The notes under the pieces were generated by a model. The model was given only the letters and a program-made list of their open reading frames with translations, was not told the DNA's origin and searched no databases. Shown piece by piece: positions 41,200 to 50,217 of a DNA stretch of 64,000 nt (position 1 is the stretch's first letter; every line of letters begins with the position of its first letter). The translations under genes were made by a program, and so were the position numbers. The DNA is taken from positions 3,534,001 to 3,598,000 of the forward strand of contig CBDCGU010000003.1 in assembly GCA_965216945.1 (NCBI GenBank). Direction: 5' to 3'. Origin of the DNA: DATHZQ01 sp965216945 (GTDB lineage Bacteria; Actinomycetota; Acidimicrobiia; Spongiisociales; UBA5794).

Positions 41200-42432
41200 T
41201 CAGACAATCCCGCGCTCGACCAGTGCACGTACCTCGGATGCCCCGAGTCCTATCTCGGCCAAGACCTCGCCCGTATGCTCGCCGAGAGCCGGGGGTGGTT
41301 CCGAACGGTTGGCGGCAGCACCGGACATCTTCACCGGCGAACCAACGACCCTCACGGTTCCCATCACCGGGTCGTCGATGTCGAGCATCAGCTGGCGTGC
41401 GGCCACGTGCGGGGAGTCGAAGACGTCATGGGCCGTATGGACGGGGCCGGCTGGCAGCCCTGCTTGGTCGAGGGCCGCGAGCGCCTCGGCCTTGGACCGC
41501 TCGTGGAACCATGTGCGGATCAAGTCGCCGAGCCAGCCGTCCATATTGCTGGCACGTTCGGTCCCGGACTCCGTTCCGGTTGCTCCCACGAGATCGGTTC
41601 GGCTGATCGCGTTGCAGAACCGTTGCCAATCCCGCTCCGTGGCGACGATCAATGCGATCCACCCGTCGCGACACTCGAACGGTCCCCACGGTGCCATGAA
41701 CGGTTCATTGCCTCGCTCCAGCACCCGACCGGTCAGCGAGTACGCGGTGACCGACCGCTCGGCCAGTGCCACCATCGAATCGAGCATCGCAACATCGACG
41801 TACTGGCCGATCCCCGTCTGTTGGCGATGGTAGAGAGCCAGCGTGATCGCATGCGCGGCGTTCATGCCGGAGACGATGTCCCCCAAGGCAACGCCGAGCC
41901 AGGTGGGCGGCCCGCCGGCTTGACCACACGTGTTCATGAGTCCGCTCATGGCCTGGGCGACAATGTCGTACGCCGGGCGACCGCTGTAGGGTCCCTCGAA
42001 GCCCTCCGTGCTACCGAAACCGGTGATGCTGGCGAAGATCAATCCCGGGTTGTCGCCCTTCAAGTCGGCGTAGCCGAGTCCGAGGCTCGCCAACACTCCA
42101 GGCCTGAAATTCTCGATCACGACGTCCGAACGGGCCGCGAGGCGCCGAAACACGTCCTGACCCTCTGCCGTCTTTATGTCGAGCGTGATGCTTCGCTTGT
42201 TGCGGTTGAAGCGGAGGAAGTAGCCGCTGCGACTATCACCGTCGTCATTGGTGACGATCGGTGCTCCGTGTCGAGCGGTGTCACCCGTACCAGGACGCTC
42301 GACCTTCACCACATCTGCACCTCGGTCGGCGAGCATCATCGAGCAGTAGGGGCCCGCGACCTGGATTTCGAAACTCAGTACCTTGATCCCGTCGAGGGGG
42401 AGTCCCATGGTGCCCAAGGCAGACGCCGTCAC
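41200..42432 (-). CDS. CaiB/BaiF-family (class III) CoA transferase
   Basis: A 410-residue class III CoA transferase. It has G-I-K-V-L-S-F-E, A-G-P-Y-C-S-M-M-L-A-D-R-G-A-D-V-V-K-V-E, N-R-N-K-R-S-I-T-L-D-I-K and A-Y-D-I-V-A-Q-A-M-S-G-L-M, where the aspartate after A-Y forms the acyl anhydride. The GTG start overlaps the stop of the small AtuA-like gene (GTGA) and follows AGGGGA; an ATG 24 bp later is possible. It would activate a pathway acid by moving CoA from a donor such as succinyl-CoA. Confidence 0.92.
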   Translation of the reverse strand: MTASALGTMGLPLDGIKVLSFEIQVAGPYCSMMLADRGADVVKVERPGTGDTARHGAPIVTNDDGDSRSGYFLRFNRNKRSITLDIKTAEGQDVFRRLAARSDVVIENFRPGVLASLGLGYADLKGDNPGLIFASITGFGSTEGFEGPYSGRPAYDIVAQAMSGLMNTCGQAGGPPTWLGVALGDIVSGMNAAHAITLALYHRQQTGIGQYVDVAMLDSMVALAERSVTAYSLTGRVLERGNEPFMAPWGPFECRDGWIALIVATERDWQRFCNAISRTDLVGATGTESGTERASNMDGWLGDLIRTWFHERSKAEALAALDQAGLPAGPVHTAHDVFDSPHVAARQLMLDIDDPVMGTVRVVGSPVKMSGAAANRSEPPPALGEHTGEVLAEIGLGASEVRALVERGIV

Positions 42433-42755
42433 TCCAGTTCCCCTGCGAGAAATGCCGGGATCTCGAGTCTCAGGAGGGCCGTCGACATGGCCTTTCCCGT
42501 CTGGTCGAGGCGAAGGGTGCGCGTGGCACCGCCGCCGAGAGCGGACCTGCAGACCACGTTGTACGAATGGATATTCGGCATTGGGTACACCTCGACATCG
42601 CCCTCGACCCAGCCGGCGAAGTGAGTCTTGATACGATCGGGCGTCAGCAGCTTGCCGATGGCATCGTAGAAGGCGGGCTCTTTGGCGATAACTCCGATGT
42701 TCGATACGTCTCCTTTGTCGCCCGACCGGGCAAACGCGATATCACGAAGCTGCAT
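42429..42755 (-). CDS. AtuA C-terminal-like (ferredoxin-fold) small protein
   Basis: A 108-residue protein equal to the C-terminal domain of proteobacterial AtuA: L-R-D-I-A-F-A-R-S-G-D-K-G-D, then S-N-I-G-V-I-A, and V-E-V-Y-P-M-P-N-I-H-S-Y-N-V-V, L-G-G-G-A-T-R-T-L-R-L-D-Q-T-G-K. In Pseudomonas AtuA this piece is fused to the DUF1446 domain. Here the DUF1446 part is a separate gene, with an enoyl-CoA hydratase gene placed between them. The two proteins probably act together. Exact function is unknown, but the family is tied to carboxylated acyl-CoA breakdown. Confidence 0.85.
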   Translation of the reverse strand: MQLRDIAFARSGDKGDVSNIGVIAKEPAFYDAIGKLLTPDRIKTHFAGWVEGDVEVYPMPNIHSYNVVCRSALGGGATRTLRLDQTGKAMSTALLRLEIPAFLAGELE

Positions 42756-43530
42756 CGTGATTCCCCTTCCATGATGGTGGACGCTTCTCGAGGAAAGACC
42801 GCACTCCCTCTCTCAACTCGGGGGAGTGGAGGAACGCCGGCCGTATCGCCTGACCAAAAGCCACCGCATCGCGATAGGTCAGGTCTCTGATCTGGTTCAG
42901 ATAGCGCCTACCGAGGGCGAGGGCCGCCGGGGGCTGGGCAGCGAGGCCGGTTGCGATCTCCATCGCCGCCGGAAGCAGGTCGTCGTGGGGGACCACCCGC
43001 GATATCAGGCCCATCGCCGCGGCTTCATCGGCGCCGAAGATCCGCCCGGTCAAGGCGAGCTCGCGGGCGATGCGGTCACCGACGGCCAGCCGCACGGCGG
43101 GCCAAACCATCAACGGAAAGAGCCCGATCCGAATCTCTGTGAGGCCGAATCTCGCACGGTCCGAAGACAGCGCGACATCGGCGAGGGCAACGATGCCACA
43201 TCCGCCGGCCATGGCGGCGCCGTTGACGGCGCACACGACTGGGATCCCGAGGGCCGGCATCTCGACGAAGAGATCGTGCCAGCCGGCGCCGGAGGTCCAC
43301 ATCTCGCTGGCCGATTCGTCGAGTTCCAGCTCGAACTGTGCGAGGTCCGCACCGGCCGAGAAGACAGATCCGGCTCCGGTGATCACCACACAACGTACGT
43401 CGGGGGCGCTGTCGGCCGCCTGCAGGTGTCTGAGGAGTTCAGCAACTCCGTCGTAGTCGAGTGCGTTCCGCTGATCTGGATCGTTGAGCGTTAGAAGCCG
43501 AACGGCGCCGCGAGTCTCGACCTCAATCAT
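42742..43530 (-). CDS. Enoyl-CoA hydratase/isomerase
   Basis: A 262-residue crotonase. The oxyanion-hole segments are F-S-A-G-A-D-L at residues 57-63 and A-M-A-G-G-C-G near 106-112. F-G-L-T-E-I-R-I-G-L contains the position of a catalytic glutamate. It hydrates an enoyl-CoA or acts on a related CoA ester. The start overlaps the atuA stop by 8 bp and the end overlaps the small AtuA-like gene by 14 bp, which places it firmly inside the operon. Confidence 0.92.
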   Translation of the reverse strand: MIEVETRGAVRLLTLNDPDQRNALDYDGVAELLRHLQAADSAPDVRCVVITGAGSVFSAGADLAQFELELDESASEMWTSGAGWHDLFVEMPALGIPVVCAVNGAAMAGGCGIVALADVALSSDRARFGLTEIRIGLFPLMVWPAVRLAVGDRIARELALTGRIFGADEAAAMGLISRVVPHDDLLPAAMEIATGLAAQPPAALALGRRYLNQIRDLTYRDAVAFGQAIRPAFLHSPELREGVRSFLEKRPPSWKGNHDAAS

Positions 43531-44890
43531 CGACGCGATGCATCTTGGTTTCGACGTTGACGGCGTCTCGGTCGATGAGTGTTGGCCAGAGGCTGATGAC
43601 CCGCCGCGGCCTCCCAGGCGGCGCAATCGCCGAGCCGACGCCGCCAAGCGTCCACAGGTGTAGCACCTCGCGCCGCACGGCGTCGGCCTCCTCGGCGGAG
43701 TCGCAGTGTGCTGCGACCCGCAAGCCCACCTCGTTGGGTTCGCAGGCGGGGTCGGGAGCGGACGGGCCGTGGAGCGTGTCGATGCCGACGTACTCGAAGT
43801 TGACGTCGCGTGGGTGGACGTCAACCGTCTTCAGCCGCTGTCTCACGATCTCCTCTCCCCGGCGTGCCTTGAGGTGTGCATCCGGCCAGGAGAACATGGC
43901 CATGCCCTCGCCGATCCACCCATCTTCGTACCCGACGCACACCTTGAGCTGGTCGGGCCGCGTCCGACCTGTCATTCCCGTGACCCGAACACGATCGTCG
44001 CCGAGATCCCGAATGGAAGGCTTGGTGAAGTCGGCGATCCCGTCTGGCATCACGTAGCTCGCCGGATCGATGACCTCGTACAGCAGTTGCTCCTTGACGG
44101 TACGTTCGTTGAGGAGCCCGCCGGTGCCGTCGAGCTTGTGGAACTCGGCGTTGCCCGAGGCATCGACGTCAGCCATGGGGAAGCCGATGTTCCAGATGTC
44201 CGGTGCGTCATTCCAGAAGTTGGAGAGGGAGCCAGTGAGGAGAGCGGCACACTCGAGCAGGTGACCGATGGTCACAGCCGCTCCACACAGCTCCGGCTGA
44301 TCGTATGTCCATCCGAACTCGTGCATCATGGGGCCGACGTAGAGTGCGTTGTCCGATACACGCCCTGCGACAACCACGTGTGCGTCGTTCACGAGCCCCG
44401 CAACGATGCCTTCTGCGCCGATGTACGCATTGGCCGCCACGATCCGGGACTCGATCCTGGTGATATCGGTCTCGCCCGTGTCGAGGTTCGGAAACTTGGT
44501 TCCGCCGGACCAGAGCTCCCGCATCGTCTCGAGAACATCGTCGCCGGTCACGACAGCGACCCTGGTGTCGTTGAGCCCGAACTCGGTGGCGATGCGAAGC
44601 ACCTGTTCGGCTGCAGCGGGTGGATTGGCACCACCGGCGTTGGTGATCAGGCGGGTTCCCTGCGTGCGGGCTGTGGGGAGGATTGCCCGCATCCACGGCA
44701 CGATGTCGCGGATGTAGCCGCGGTTTGGATCGGAGTTTCGCTGGCGCTGGAGGATGGCAAGCGTCAGCTCGGCGAGGTGGTCGAAGCAGAGGTAGTCCAG
44801 GTTTCCGCGTTCGGCGAGCTGGACGGCCGGCTCGAGCAAGTCGCCCCAGTACGCCGAGCCGCTGCCGAGGCGGATGGTATGGCTTGTCAC
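43523..44890 (-). CDS. atuA: AtuA-family protein (DUF1446)
   Basis: A 455-residue DUF1446 protein. It opens with I-R-L-G-S-G-S-A-Y-W-G-D, then L-D-Y-L-C-F-D-H-L-A-E-L-T and L-I-T-N-A-G-G-A-N-P, G-R-V-S-D-N-A, and N-F-E-Y-V-G-I-D-T-L-H-G, all typical of AtuA, a protein of unknown reaction needed for acyclic terpene (citronellol) use in Pseudomonas. The C-terminal ferredoxin-fold domain of classical AtuA is encoded separately downstream. The GTG at V-T-S-H was chosen; operator site 7 lies just 16 bp upstream. It heads the operon atuA, hydratase, small AtuA-like, CoA transferase, thiolase. Confidence 0.88.
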   Translation of the reverse strand: MTSHTIRLGSGSAYWGDLLEPAVQLAERGNLDYLCFDHLAELTLAILQRQRNSDPNRGYIRDIVPWMRAILPTARTQGTRLITNAGGANPPAAAEQVLRIATEFGLNDTRVAVVTGDDVLETMRELWSGGTKFPNLDTGETDITRIESRIVAANAYIGAEGIVAGLVNDAHVVVAGRVSDNALYVGPMMHEFGWTYDQPELCGAAVTIGHLLECAALLTGSLSNFWNDAPDIWNIGFPMADVDASGNAEFHKLDGTGGLLNERTVKEQLLYEVIDPASYVMPDGIADFTKPSIRDLGDDRVRVTGMTGRTRPDQLKVCVGYEDGWIGEGMAMFSWPDAHLKARRGEEIVRQRLKTVDVHPRDVNFEYVGIDTLHGPSAPDPACEPNEVGLRVAAHCDSAEEADAVRREVLHLWTLGGVGSAIAPPGRPRRVISLWPTLIDRDAVNVETKMHRVDD

Positions 44891-44906
44891 GGTTTCACCC
44901 ACCCAA

Positions 44907-44922
44907 GAACGAGCGTTTGTTC
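44907..44922. promoter_or_regulatory. Island operator site 7 (upstream of the atuA operon)
   Basis: GAACGAGCGTTTGTTC keeps both GAAC and GTTC ends with two central changes. Its closeness to the GTG suggests that it overlaps the promoter or transcript start of the five-gene operon. Confidence 0.65.
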
Positions 44923-45010
44923 GAACCATAATGGTAACGACGTCTGCGGAATCCAGTCAATACGGCAGAGGCCCTCTGATCGAGCGCTTTGGCCACCGAT
45001 CGTGCGGGCG

Positions 45011-46570
45011 TCAGTTCGGCTCGGTCGACCGGCTCGTGGGTGTCCATGGCAGCTGCCGGTCCCGCAAGCTGCGTTTGAGGACCTTGCCGCTCGGGGATAC
45101 CGGGATGTCAGAGAGAGGAACCAAGGCGACCTTCTTCGGAATCTTGTAGCCCGCGAGGTGTCGTCTCAGGTACGCATCCAGCTCGTTGAGGGTCAGGTCA
45201 CGCCCGGCCCGAAGTGCAACCACGGCACGGACCTCCTCGTCCCACTCTGCACTGGGATATCCCAAGATCGCTGCTTCGGCGATGGAGGGGTGTGAATAGA
45301 ACACCTGCTCGACCTCAGCCGAATACACGTTCTCCCCTCCGGACTTGATCATGTCCTTCGCCCGGTCCCTGAAGAAGAAGTACCCGTCGGCGTCACGGGT
45401 CCCGAGATCGCCGGTGCGCAGCCAGCCACCCCGCAGTGCCGCGCTCGTGGCGTCCGGGCGTCGGAAATACCCCTGCATCACGTTGGGGCCGCGGACGCAC
45501 AACTCCCCAACCTCGTCACTCGGGAGTTCTTCGTCTGACTCGGGATCGAGCGATCGGACGGTCGCCTCCGTCAGCAGGAACTCCTGTCCGATCGAGCCGT
45601 CGATGTCGGTGCGGAACATGTCGGCGGGAAGAAGGCGAGTCACGATGGGACCTGCTTCGGTGAGGCCGTACTGGTAATAGATCTCCGTATCCGGCAGCGC
45701 AAGTCTGACGAGGTCCTTGTCCGGCATGCGCCACGTCGAACCCCCCGTGTACAGGCGGGCCAGCGACGCCATCCTGCCGTGCTCGACGGCACCGCTCGCC
45801 AGGAGTCGCCTGATCATGTTTGGGACGAAGAAGCCGTTCGTCACGCCATGGCGTGCGATCAAGTCGACGGCATGTTCCTCATCGAAGGCTCTCATGAGCA
45901 CGCTGGTTGCGCCCAGAAGGAGATGCGGAGCGAACCAACACAACAGCGATGCCGAGTGGAACATGGGTGCGATCAGGAGCGTGACGTCGCCAGGATGCAT
46001 ATTGGTGTCGATCGTCTCGTTGAGAGCGTTCGTCATGGCGTTCTGGTGCGTGAGTACGACACCCTTGGGGAAGCCGGTGGTGCCGCCGGTATAGATGATC
46101 ACCATCGGCGAATCGGGAGTGATCGGTGCGGCTGGGTCGCCTGCCGAACTGAGAGTTTCATCGAGAGCCGGCCCACCGACGATTGTCTGTTCCAGTAGCT
46201 CGAGTTGACCGCTGTCTCGCGACGCCGTCACGAGGTCGACGAACTCGCTCTCGACGAGCAGGACCCGAGCCATCGAGTCATTCAGCGCAAAGACCAGCTC
46301 AGGCGTCGCCCACCTCGAGTTGTATTGAACGGCCACGGCACCTGCGCATGTGATAGCAAGAAACGCCTCGACGGCAAAGACGCTGTTGCCGGACAGGAGA
46401 CCAACCGCATCCCCAGGCTCGACTCCGCACCCGAGCAACATTCGGGACATCGCCCATACACGGCTGGCGAGGGTCTCGAAGGTCCGTTGCTCGCCATGGT
46501 CGTCGATGACCGCCACCTTGGAGGGGCTCCGTCGGCTGTTGATTCTCAGGATGTCAGCGAACGTCAACAT
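45011..46570 (-). CDS. AMP-dependent acyl-CoA synthetase
   Basis: A 519-residue adenylate-forming ligase. The ATP-binding P-loop is I-Y-T-G-G-T-T-G-F-P-K-G, the A5 region is Y-Y-Q-Y-G-L-T-E-A-G, the hinge is D-R-A-K-D-M-I-K-S-G-G-E-N, and the catalytic lysine sits in S-P-S-G-K-V-L-K-R. It would convert a carboxylic acid to its CoA thioester at the start of the pathway. The ATG follows GGAGAGAG. No island operator is seen before it; it may read from the aminotransferase gene upstream. Confidence 0.93.
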   Translation of the reverse strand: MLTFADILRINSRRSPSKVAVIDDHGEQRTFETLASRVWAMSRMLLGCGVEPGDAVGLLSGNSVFAVEAFLAITCAGAVAVQYNSRWATPELVFALNDSMARVLLVESEFVDLVTASRDSGQLELLEQTIVGGPALDETLSSAGDPAAPITPDSPMVIIYTGGTTGFPKGVVLTHQNAMTNALNETIDTNMHPGDVTLLIAPMFHSASLLCWFAPHLLLGATSVLMRAFDEEHAVDLIARHGVTNGFFVPNMIRRLLASGAVEHGRMASLARLYTGGSTWRMPDKDLVRLALPDTEIYYQYGLTEAGPIVTRLLPADMFRTDIDGSIGQEFLLTEATVRSLDPESDEELPSDEVGELCVRGPNVMQGYFRRPDATSAALRGGWLRTGDLGTRDADGYFFFRDRAKDMIKSGGENVYSAEVEQVFYSHPSIAEAAILGYPSAEWDEEVRAVVALRAGRDLTLNELDAYLRRHLAGYKIPKKVALVPLSDIPVSPSGKVLKRSLRDRQLPWTPTSRSTEPN

Positions 46571-46653
46571 GGCTCTCTCCACATCAGGCTCGGCTCCGCG
46601 GGGCAGTGGGTCGATCACGTCCATCCGTTGGGCCGGGGTGTGCTCTGCTGTCG

Positions 46654-47793
46654 TCAGGCGAGCGGTGCTCGCTCGATGATGCGGCTGAGTCCGGCGCGCA
46701 ACGTTTCTTCGCCGGTCGCCAGAGACACCCGCAGATGGTCTCGCGCCCTATTCCCGAAGGCGCTGCCAGGGGCGACCGCCACTCCGTGATCGATGAGCTT
46801 CAGCGCCGTCAGGCGAGAGTCCGTGTCCGGCACCAGCGGTAGCATCACGTAGAACGCACCCCCCGGTCTGCGCACAGGGTGACCGGCGTCGGCGAGGAAA
46901 TCGACCACGAGGTCACGTCTCGATCGATAGGCAGCACGCATTTCGGCGACGCAATCCTGTGGTCCGGTCACAGCGGCTACCGCGGCGGCCTGGACGACAG
47001 AGGACACGCACGTGATGAGGGGCTCTTGGAGCACCCACAAGATCGGTGCCAACCAGCGGGGTGCCACGACATACCCGATTCGCCACCCCGTCATCGCATA
47101 CGTCTTCGACAAGCTGTACACGCCGACGACATGCTCCTCGTCGTACTGGTAGGCGTTGGCGGGGCTACCTTCGTAGACCAATTCGTCGTAGACTTCGTCA
47201 GAGATCACGGTGATATCGTGCTCCGCCGCGATCTCGACGATCCGTCGCACGACGTGGGGTGGAAACACCGCTCCGGTGGGGTTCGAAGGTGAGTTGAGGC
47301 AGATGGCCGCGGTTCGATCCGTCACGAGGGACTCAATGTCCTCGGGGTTCGGCACGAAGTCGTTGTCCGGTCGTTGCGGGTAGGGGACTGCATCGGCGCC
47401 AAAGAGCGAAGCCAGCATCCCATAGTTTGGATAGCCTGGATCAGGCACGAGCACCTCGCTGCCTGGGGTGACCAGCGCGGCAAATGCGAGCGAACATCCC
47501 TGCATGCCTCCACTGGTGACGACGATCTGGTCCTCGGCGACGTCGAGCTCAGAGTTCGCCCGGAGCTTGGTTCGGATCGCGGACCGCAACTCGGCTGAGC
47601 CGCCGCTCGCCGTGTATCCGGATCCCGTCGAGGCTGCCTTGTGTGCGGCCTCGACGATGTGCCACGGTGTTGAGAAATCCGGCTCGCCGATCTCGAGTCG
47701 GAGAATGTCGTCGCCGCGCTCGATCACGAGGTGCACGATCTCGCGGATTCCGGACGGAACGACGTTCGTGGCTCGGCTCGACGCTGTAGGCAT
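46654..47793 (-). CDS. Class I/II pyridoxal-phosphate aminotransferase
   Basis: A 379-residue AspC-type aminotransferase. The PLP lysine is Lys230 in S-L-S-K-T-Y-A-M-T-G-W-R-I-G, preceded by N-S-P-S-N-P-T-G and I-S-D-E-V-Y-D-E-L. It exchanges an amino group between an amino acid and a 2-oxo acid, so it could feed the 2-oxoacid dehydrogenase complex encoded further right. The start chosen is the ATG at M-P-T-A-S-S. Confidence 0.9.
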   Translation of the reverse strand: MPTASSRATNVVPSGIREIVHLVIERGDDILRLEIGEPDFSTPWHIVEAAHKAASTGSGYTASGGSAELRSAIRTKLRANSELDVAEDQIVVTSGGMQGCSLAFAALVTPGSEVLVPDPGYPNYGMLASLFGADAVPYPQRPDNDFVPNPEDIESLVTDRTAAICLNSPSNPTGAVFPPHVVRRIVEIAAEHDITVISDEVYDELVYEGSPANAYQYDEEHVVGVYSLSKTYAMTGWRIGYVVAPRWLAPILWVLQEPLITCVSSVVQAAAVAAVTGPQDCVAEMRAAYRSRRDLVVDFLADAGHPVRRPGGAFYVMLPLVPDTDSRLTALKLIDHGVAVAPGSAFGNRARDHLRVSLATGEETLRAGLSRIIERAPLA

Positions 47794-47864
47794 GGTGCCC
47801 CTTCTCCTCATTCATCCCGGTACTGTTCCGAGCGGTCCATCCATCACCTTCACGACACACGTTT

Positions 47865-49046
47865 CTAGAACGACCGAGGGAAACCAAGGAATCGCTCACC
47901 AAGGTGGTTACGTGCCATCTCGTTCGAGATCGGCGCGAACGTGTAGAGCCGTGCGTCTCTGAAATGGCGTTGTACTGCTATCCCTCGAGCGAACGCTGCT
48001 CCGCCGAACACCTGCATGGCGTCGGTTGTCGCCTTGATGGCGGCCTCGCTTGCGGCGATCTTGGCCATGGAAGACAGGAGATCAGCTCGACCTCCGGCGG
48101 CCTCGACTTCGGCAGCTCGGACCATCAGGCCTCTCGCTGCCTCAAGCGCGATCGCTGCATCGACCAAGCGGTGCTGGAGGGCCTGAAAACTCCCGATCGC
48201 CTTGCCAAACGCAGTTCGCTCCGAGGCGTACTCCACAGCAAGCTCGAGCGCACCACGTCCGATGCCGATGGCGGCGGCCGCGGCGTTGATACGCTCCTCG
48301 TTCAGCGTGTCGAGGACCTGTCGGAATCCCATGTGGATGTCACCCAACATGTCGTCCTTGCCGACGCGAACGTCGTCGAGGAAGACCTCGGACGTGTCGA
48401 GACCATGGATGCTCAGCGTCGCAAGAGGAGTCGTCTTCAGACCGGCGGCGCCGCCGTCGACCAGGAACATCGTGATTCCGTCGATTGGTGAACCTTCCGA
48501 GGTAGCCGTTCGCGCCAGCACTATCAGCACATCGGCTTGGCTCGCTCCTGAGATCCACATCTTCGAGCCTGACAGAATCCAGTCATCGCCGTCAGGCGTC
48601 GCACGTGTCTTCATGGCTGCTGCAACGTCCGTGCCACCCCCCGGCTCCGTCAGAGCGAAGGCGACCTTGAGATCGCCGTCGATGAGTTGCTCGAGCATGT
48701 TCGAACGGTGCCCACGAACGGTCGCGGTCGACAAGAGGTGGGCCGCCATGTAGTGGACGATGACGTACACGGCCATCGACGTTGGTCCGGCAGCCAGCTC
48801 TTCGACAACAACCGTCTGATCTCGGATGTTTCCCTCGGCGGTTCCGATACCGAGGATTCCCATCTCGGCGAGTTGGCCGAAGAGCGGCGCATCGAAACGT
48901 TCCTCTTCATCGAGTGCCGCCAGACGTTCTGGTGGAGAGGTCGATGCAATCATGGTGCGCAAGGTCGATCGCAGCTCGCGCCGCTCAGGGGAATCGGCAG
49001 TGGGATCTGATTGGAGCCCGAGAGAATCAGTTAGTTGCACTGCCAC
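47865..49046 (-). CDS. Acyl-CoA dehydrogenase
   Basis: A 393-residue FAD-dependent acyl-CoA dehydrogenase. F-A-L-T-E-P-G-G-G-T-D and G-S-K-M-W-I-S-G-A-S are the FAD-binding middle-domain motifs. Y-A-S-E-R-T-A-F-G-K-A-I-G-S-F-Q and Q-V-F-G-G-A-A-F are the C-terminal helical motifs. It introduces a 2,3-double bond in an acyl-CoA. The GTG start keeps the full N-terminal helical domain. Divergent from an LLM-like gene, with operator site 8 between them. Confidence 0.92.
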   Translation of the reverse strand: MAVQLTDSLGLQSDPTADSPERRELRSTLRTMIASTSPPERLAALDEEERFDAPLFGQLAEMGILGIGTAEGNIRDQTVVVEELAAGPTSMAVYVIVHYMAAHLLSTATVRGHRSNMLEQLIDGDLKVAFALTEPGGGTDVAAAMKTRATPDGDDWILSGSKMWISGASQADVLIVLARTATSEGSPIDGITMFLVDGGAAGLKTTPLATLSIHGLDTSEVFLDDVRVGKDDMLGDIHMGFRQVLDTLNEERINAAAAAIGIGRGALELAVEYASERTAFGKAIGSFQALQHRLVDAAIALEAARGLMVRAAEVEAAGGRADLLSSMAKIAASEAAIKATTDAMQVFGGAAFARGIAVQRHFRDARLYTFAPISNEMARNHLGERFLGFPRSF

Positions 49047-49085
49047 CGCACAGGGTCGGATTGAGACGTTAACCTTAGCGAATGC

Positions 49086-49101
49086 GTACGAACGTTCGCT
49101 C
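49086..49101. promoter_or_regulatory. Island operator site 8 (between acyl-CoA dehydrogenase and LLM F)
   Basis: GTACGAACGTTCGCTC contains the perfect core CGAACGTTCG. It lies 39 bp from the dehydrogenase start and 60 bp from the LLM F start. Confidence 0.7.
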
Positions 49102-49161
49102 GGCTTCCCCTGAGGCCTGCAATATCAGCATGATGTCCTGTGCTCTGGGGACCGAGCCACC

Positions 49162-49926
49162 GTGAGGATCGGGTTGGTGCTGCCGGCGGAAGACCAGGCG
49201 ACGGTGGCGATCGCGGCAGAAGAGGCTGGGCTCTTCGGTGTCATGGTGGATGGTGACGGAAGAGGATCTGGGGTGGTGGTGGCTGCCGGGATCGCGGCTC
49301 GCACTTTTGCGGTGCGCATCGTGGTGCTCGTCCGCCTGGATAGCGAGCACCCCGTCACGCTTGCGGAAGAGCTTGCGGTCCTGGACAACATCTCGAACGG
49401 CCGGTTGATCGTTGCGGTGGACCCGGGTCAGCTGACAGTCGCCCAAGCTGCCGAGGCGATCCTGTTGGTGCGCGAGTGTTGGTCTGGCCGACCGGTGCGG
49501 CATCGAGGTCCCCATTGGAGGGTCCCGGCCAACCTTCCCGGTCACGAGGCACCGAGAAGCATCGTTGTCACTCCAAAGCCCGCCCAGATCGAGCCACACA
49601 TATGGCTTGGTACGGCGGCCGATTCTGATTTGGCGGAGCTCACAGGCCTTCCGGTCATCGTGACGTCGCCGCTGGCAGAGCAGCAGCCGGGGCATGTTCA
49701 GCCGGGAAGGCTCCGTATCGCAGGTGACGCGGAGATCGATCGGCCGAGCGTGACCGAGTGGGCGGACCGGGGTGCGACGCACCTGCTGCTCGATCTCGAT
49801 GAAGTGCCGACGCCGGATACGCTCGCATACGTCGCCCGCTCTCTCGTACCCGTTGCCATGATGCCGGGCTTTCCCGAGGTTGTGGCCGAGCTCACCAACC
49901 CGCTACCTTGGCCGTCCGATCCCTGA
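49162..49926 (+). CDS. Shortened LLM-like protein F
   Basis: A 254-residue luciferase-like protein that is shorter and more diverged than the other five. R-I-G-L-V-L-P at the start and T-L-A-E-E-L-A-V-L-D-N-I-S-N-G-R-L in the middle are recognisable, but the strand usually written G-x-x-x-x-W-x-x-D-H reads G-L-F-G-V-M-V-D-G-D, and the L-G-x-G-A-G-W segment is missing. It may bind no cofactor or serve a regulatory or partner role. A bidirectional hairpin follows its stop. Confidence 0.6.
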   Translation: MRIGLVLPAEDQATVAIAAEEAGLFGVMVDGDGRGSGVVVAAGIAARTFAVRIVVLVRLDSEHPVTLAEELAVLDNISNGRLIVAVDPGQLTVAQAAEAILLVRECWSGRPVRHRGPHWRVPANLPGHEAPRSIVVTPKPAQIEPHIWLGTAADSDLAELTGLPVIVTSPLAEQQPGHVQPGRLRIAGDAEIDRPSVTEWADRGATHLLLDLDEVPTPDTLAYVARSLVPVAMMPGFPEVVAELTNPLPWPSDP

Positions 49927-49948
49927 CCAATCGGAAATAACCGATGGT
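49926..49948. terminator. Hairpin between convergent LLM F and biotin-carrier genes
   Basis: ACC(A)ATCGG and CCGATGGT pair with one bulged base around the loop AAATAA. It fills the 39-bp gap between two convergent genes and could end transcription from both sides. Confidence 0.55.
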
Positions 49949-49965
49949 GCAGAGTCGTCGACGAA

Positions 49966-50202
49966 TCAGCTCGGTACGCTTCGTTGCTCGCGTTCCTCGA
50001 TCGTGGCGATCAGCTGATGTTCCTGGATGGATTCGCCTTCTGTGACGTGGAGTCGCGCAGTTCCGCTGGCAGGGCTCTCGATCGGAATCTCCATCTTCAT
50101 CGATTCGAGAATGACGAGGGTGTCGCCGGCGGCGACTGTCGACCCCGTCTCGGTGGCGGTCTTCCACACGTTGGCAGCCATCTCGGCTCGAACTTCAATC
50201 AT
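49966..50202 (-). CDS. Biotin/lipoyl carrier protein of an acyl-CoA carboxylase
   Basis: A 78-residue stand-alone biotinyl domain. The attachment site is Lys36 in E-S-M-K-M-E-I-P, with the usual G-D-T-L-V-I-L before it and G-E-S-I-Q-E-H-Q-L after it. It is the carboxyl carrier of the three-part carboxylase whose other parts are encoded directly upstream (16 bp gap). In most actinobacterial acyl-CoA carboxylases this domain is fused to the biotin carboxylase, so the separate form is worth noting. Confidence 0.9.
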   Translation of the reverse strand: MIEVRAEMAANVWKTATETGSTVAAGDTLVILESMKMEIPIESPASGTARLHVTEGESIQEHQLIATIEEREQRSVPS

Positions 50203-50217
50203 TGAGCGCCTCAGTCA

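Noticed and set aside
42429..44890. Frameshifted single atuA gene
   Set aside because: The two AtuA parts are separated by a complete 262-residue enoyl-CoA hydratase gene with its own start and overlaps, so this is a true gene split.
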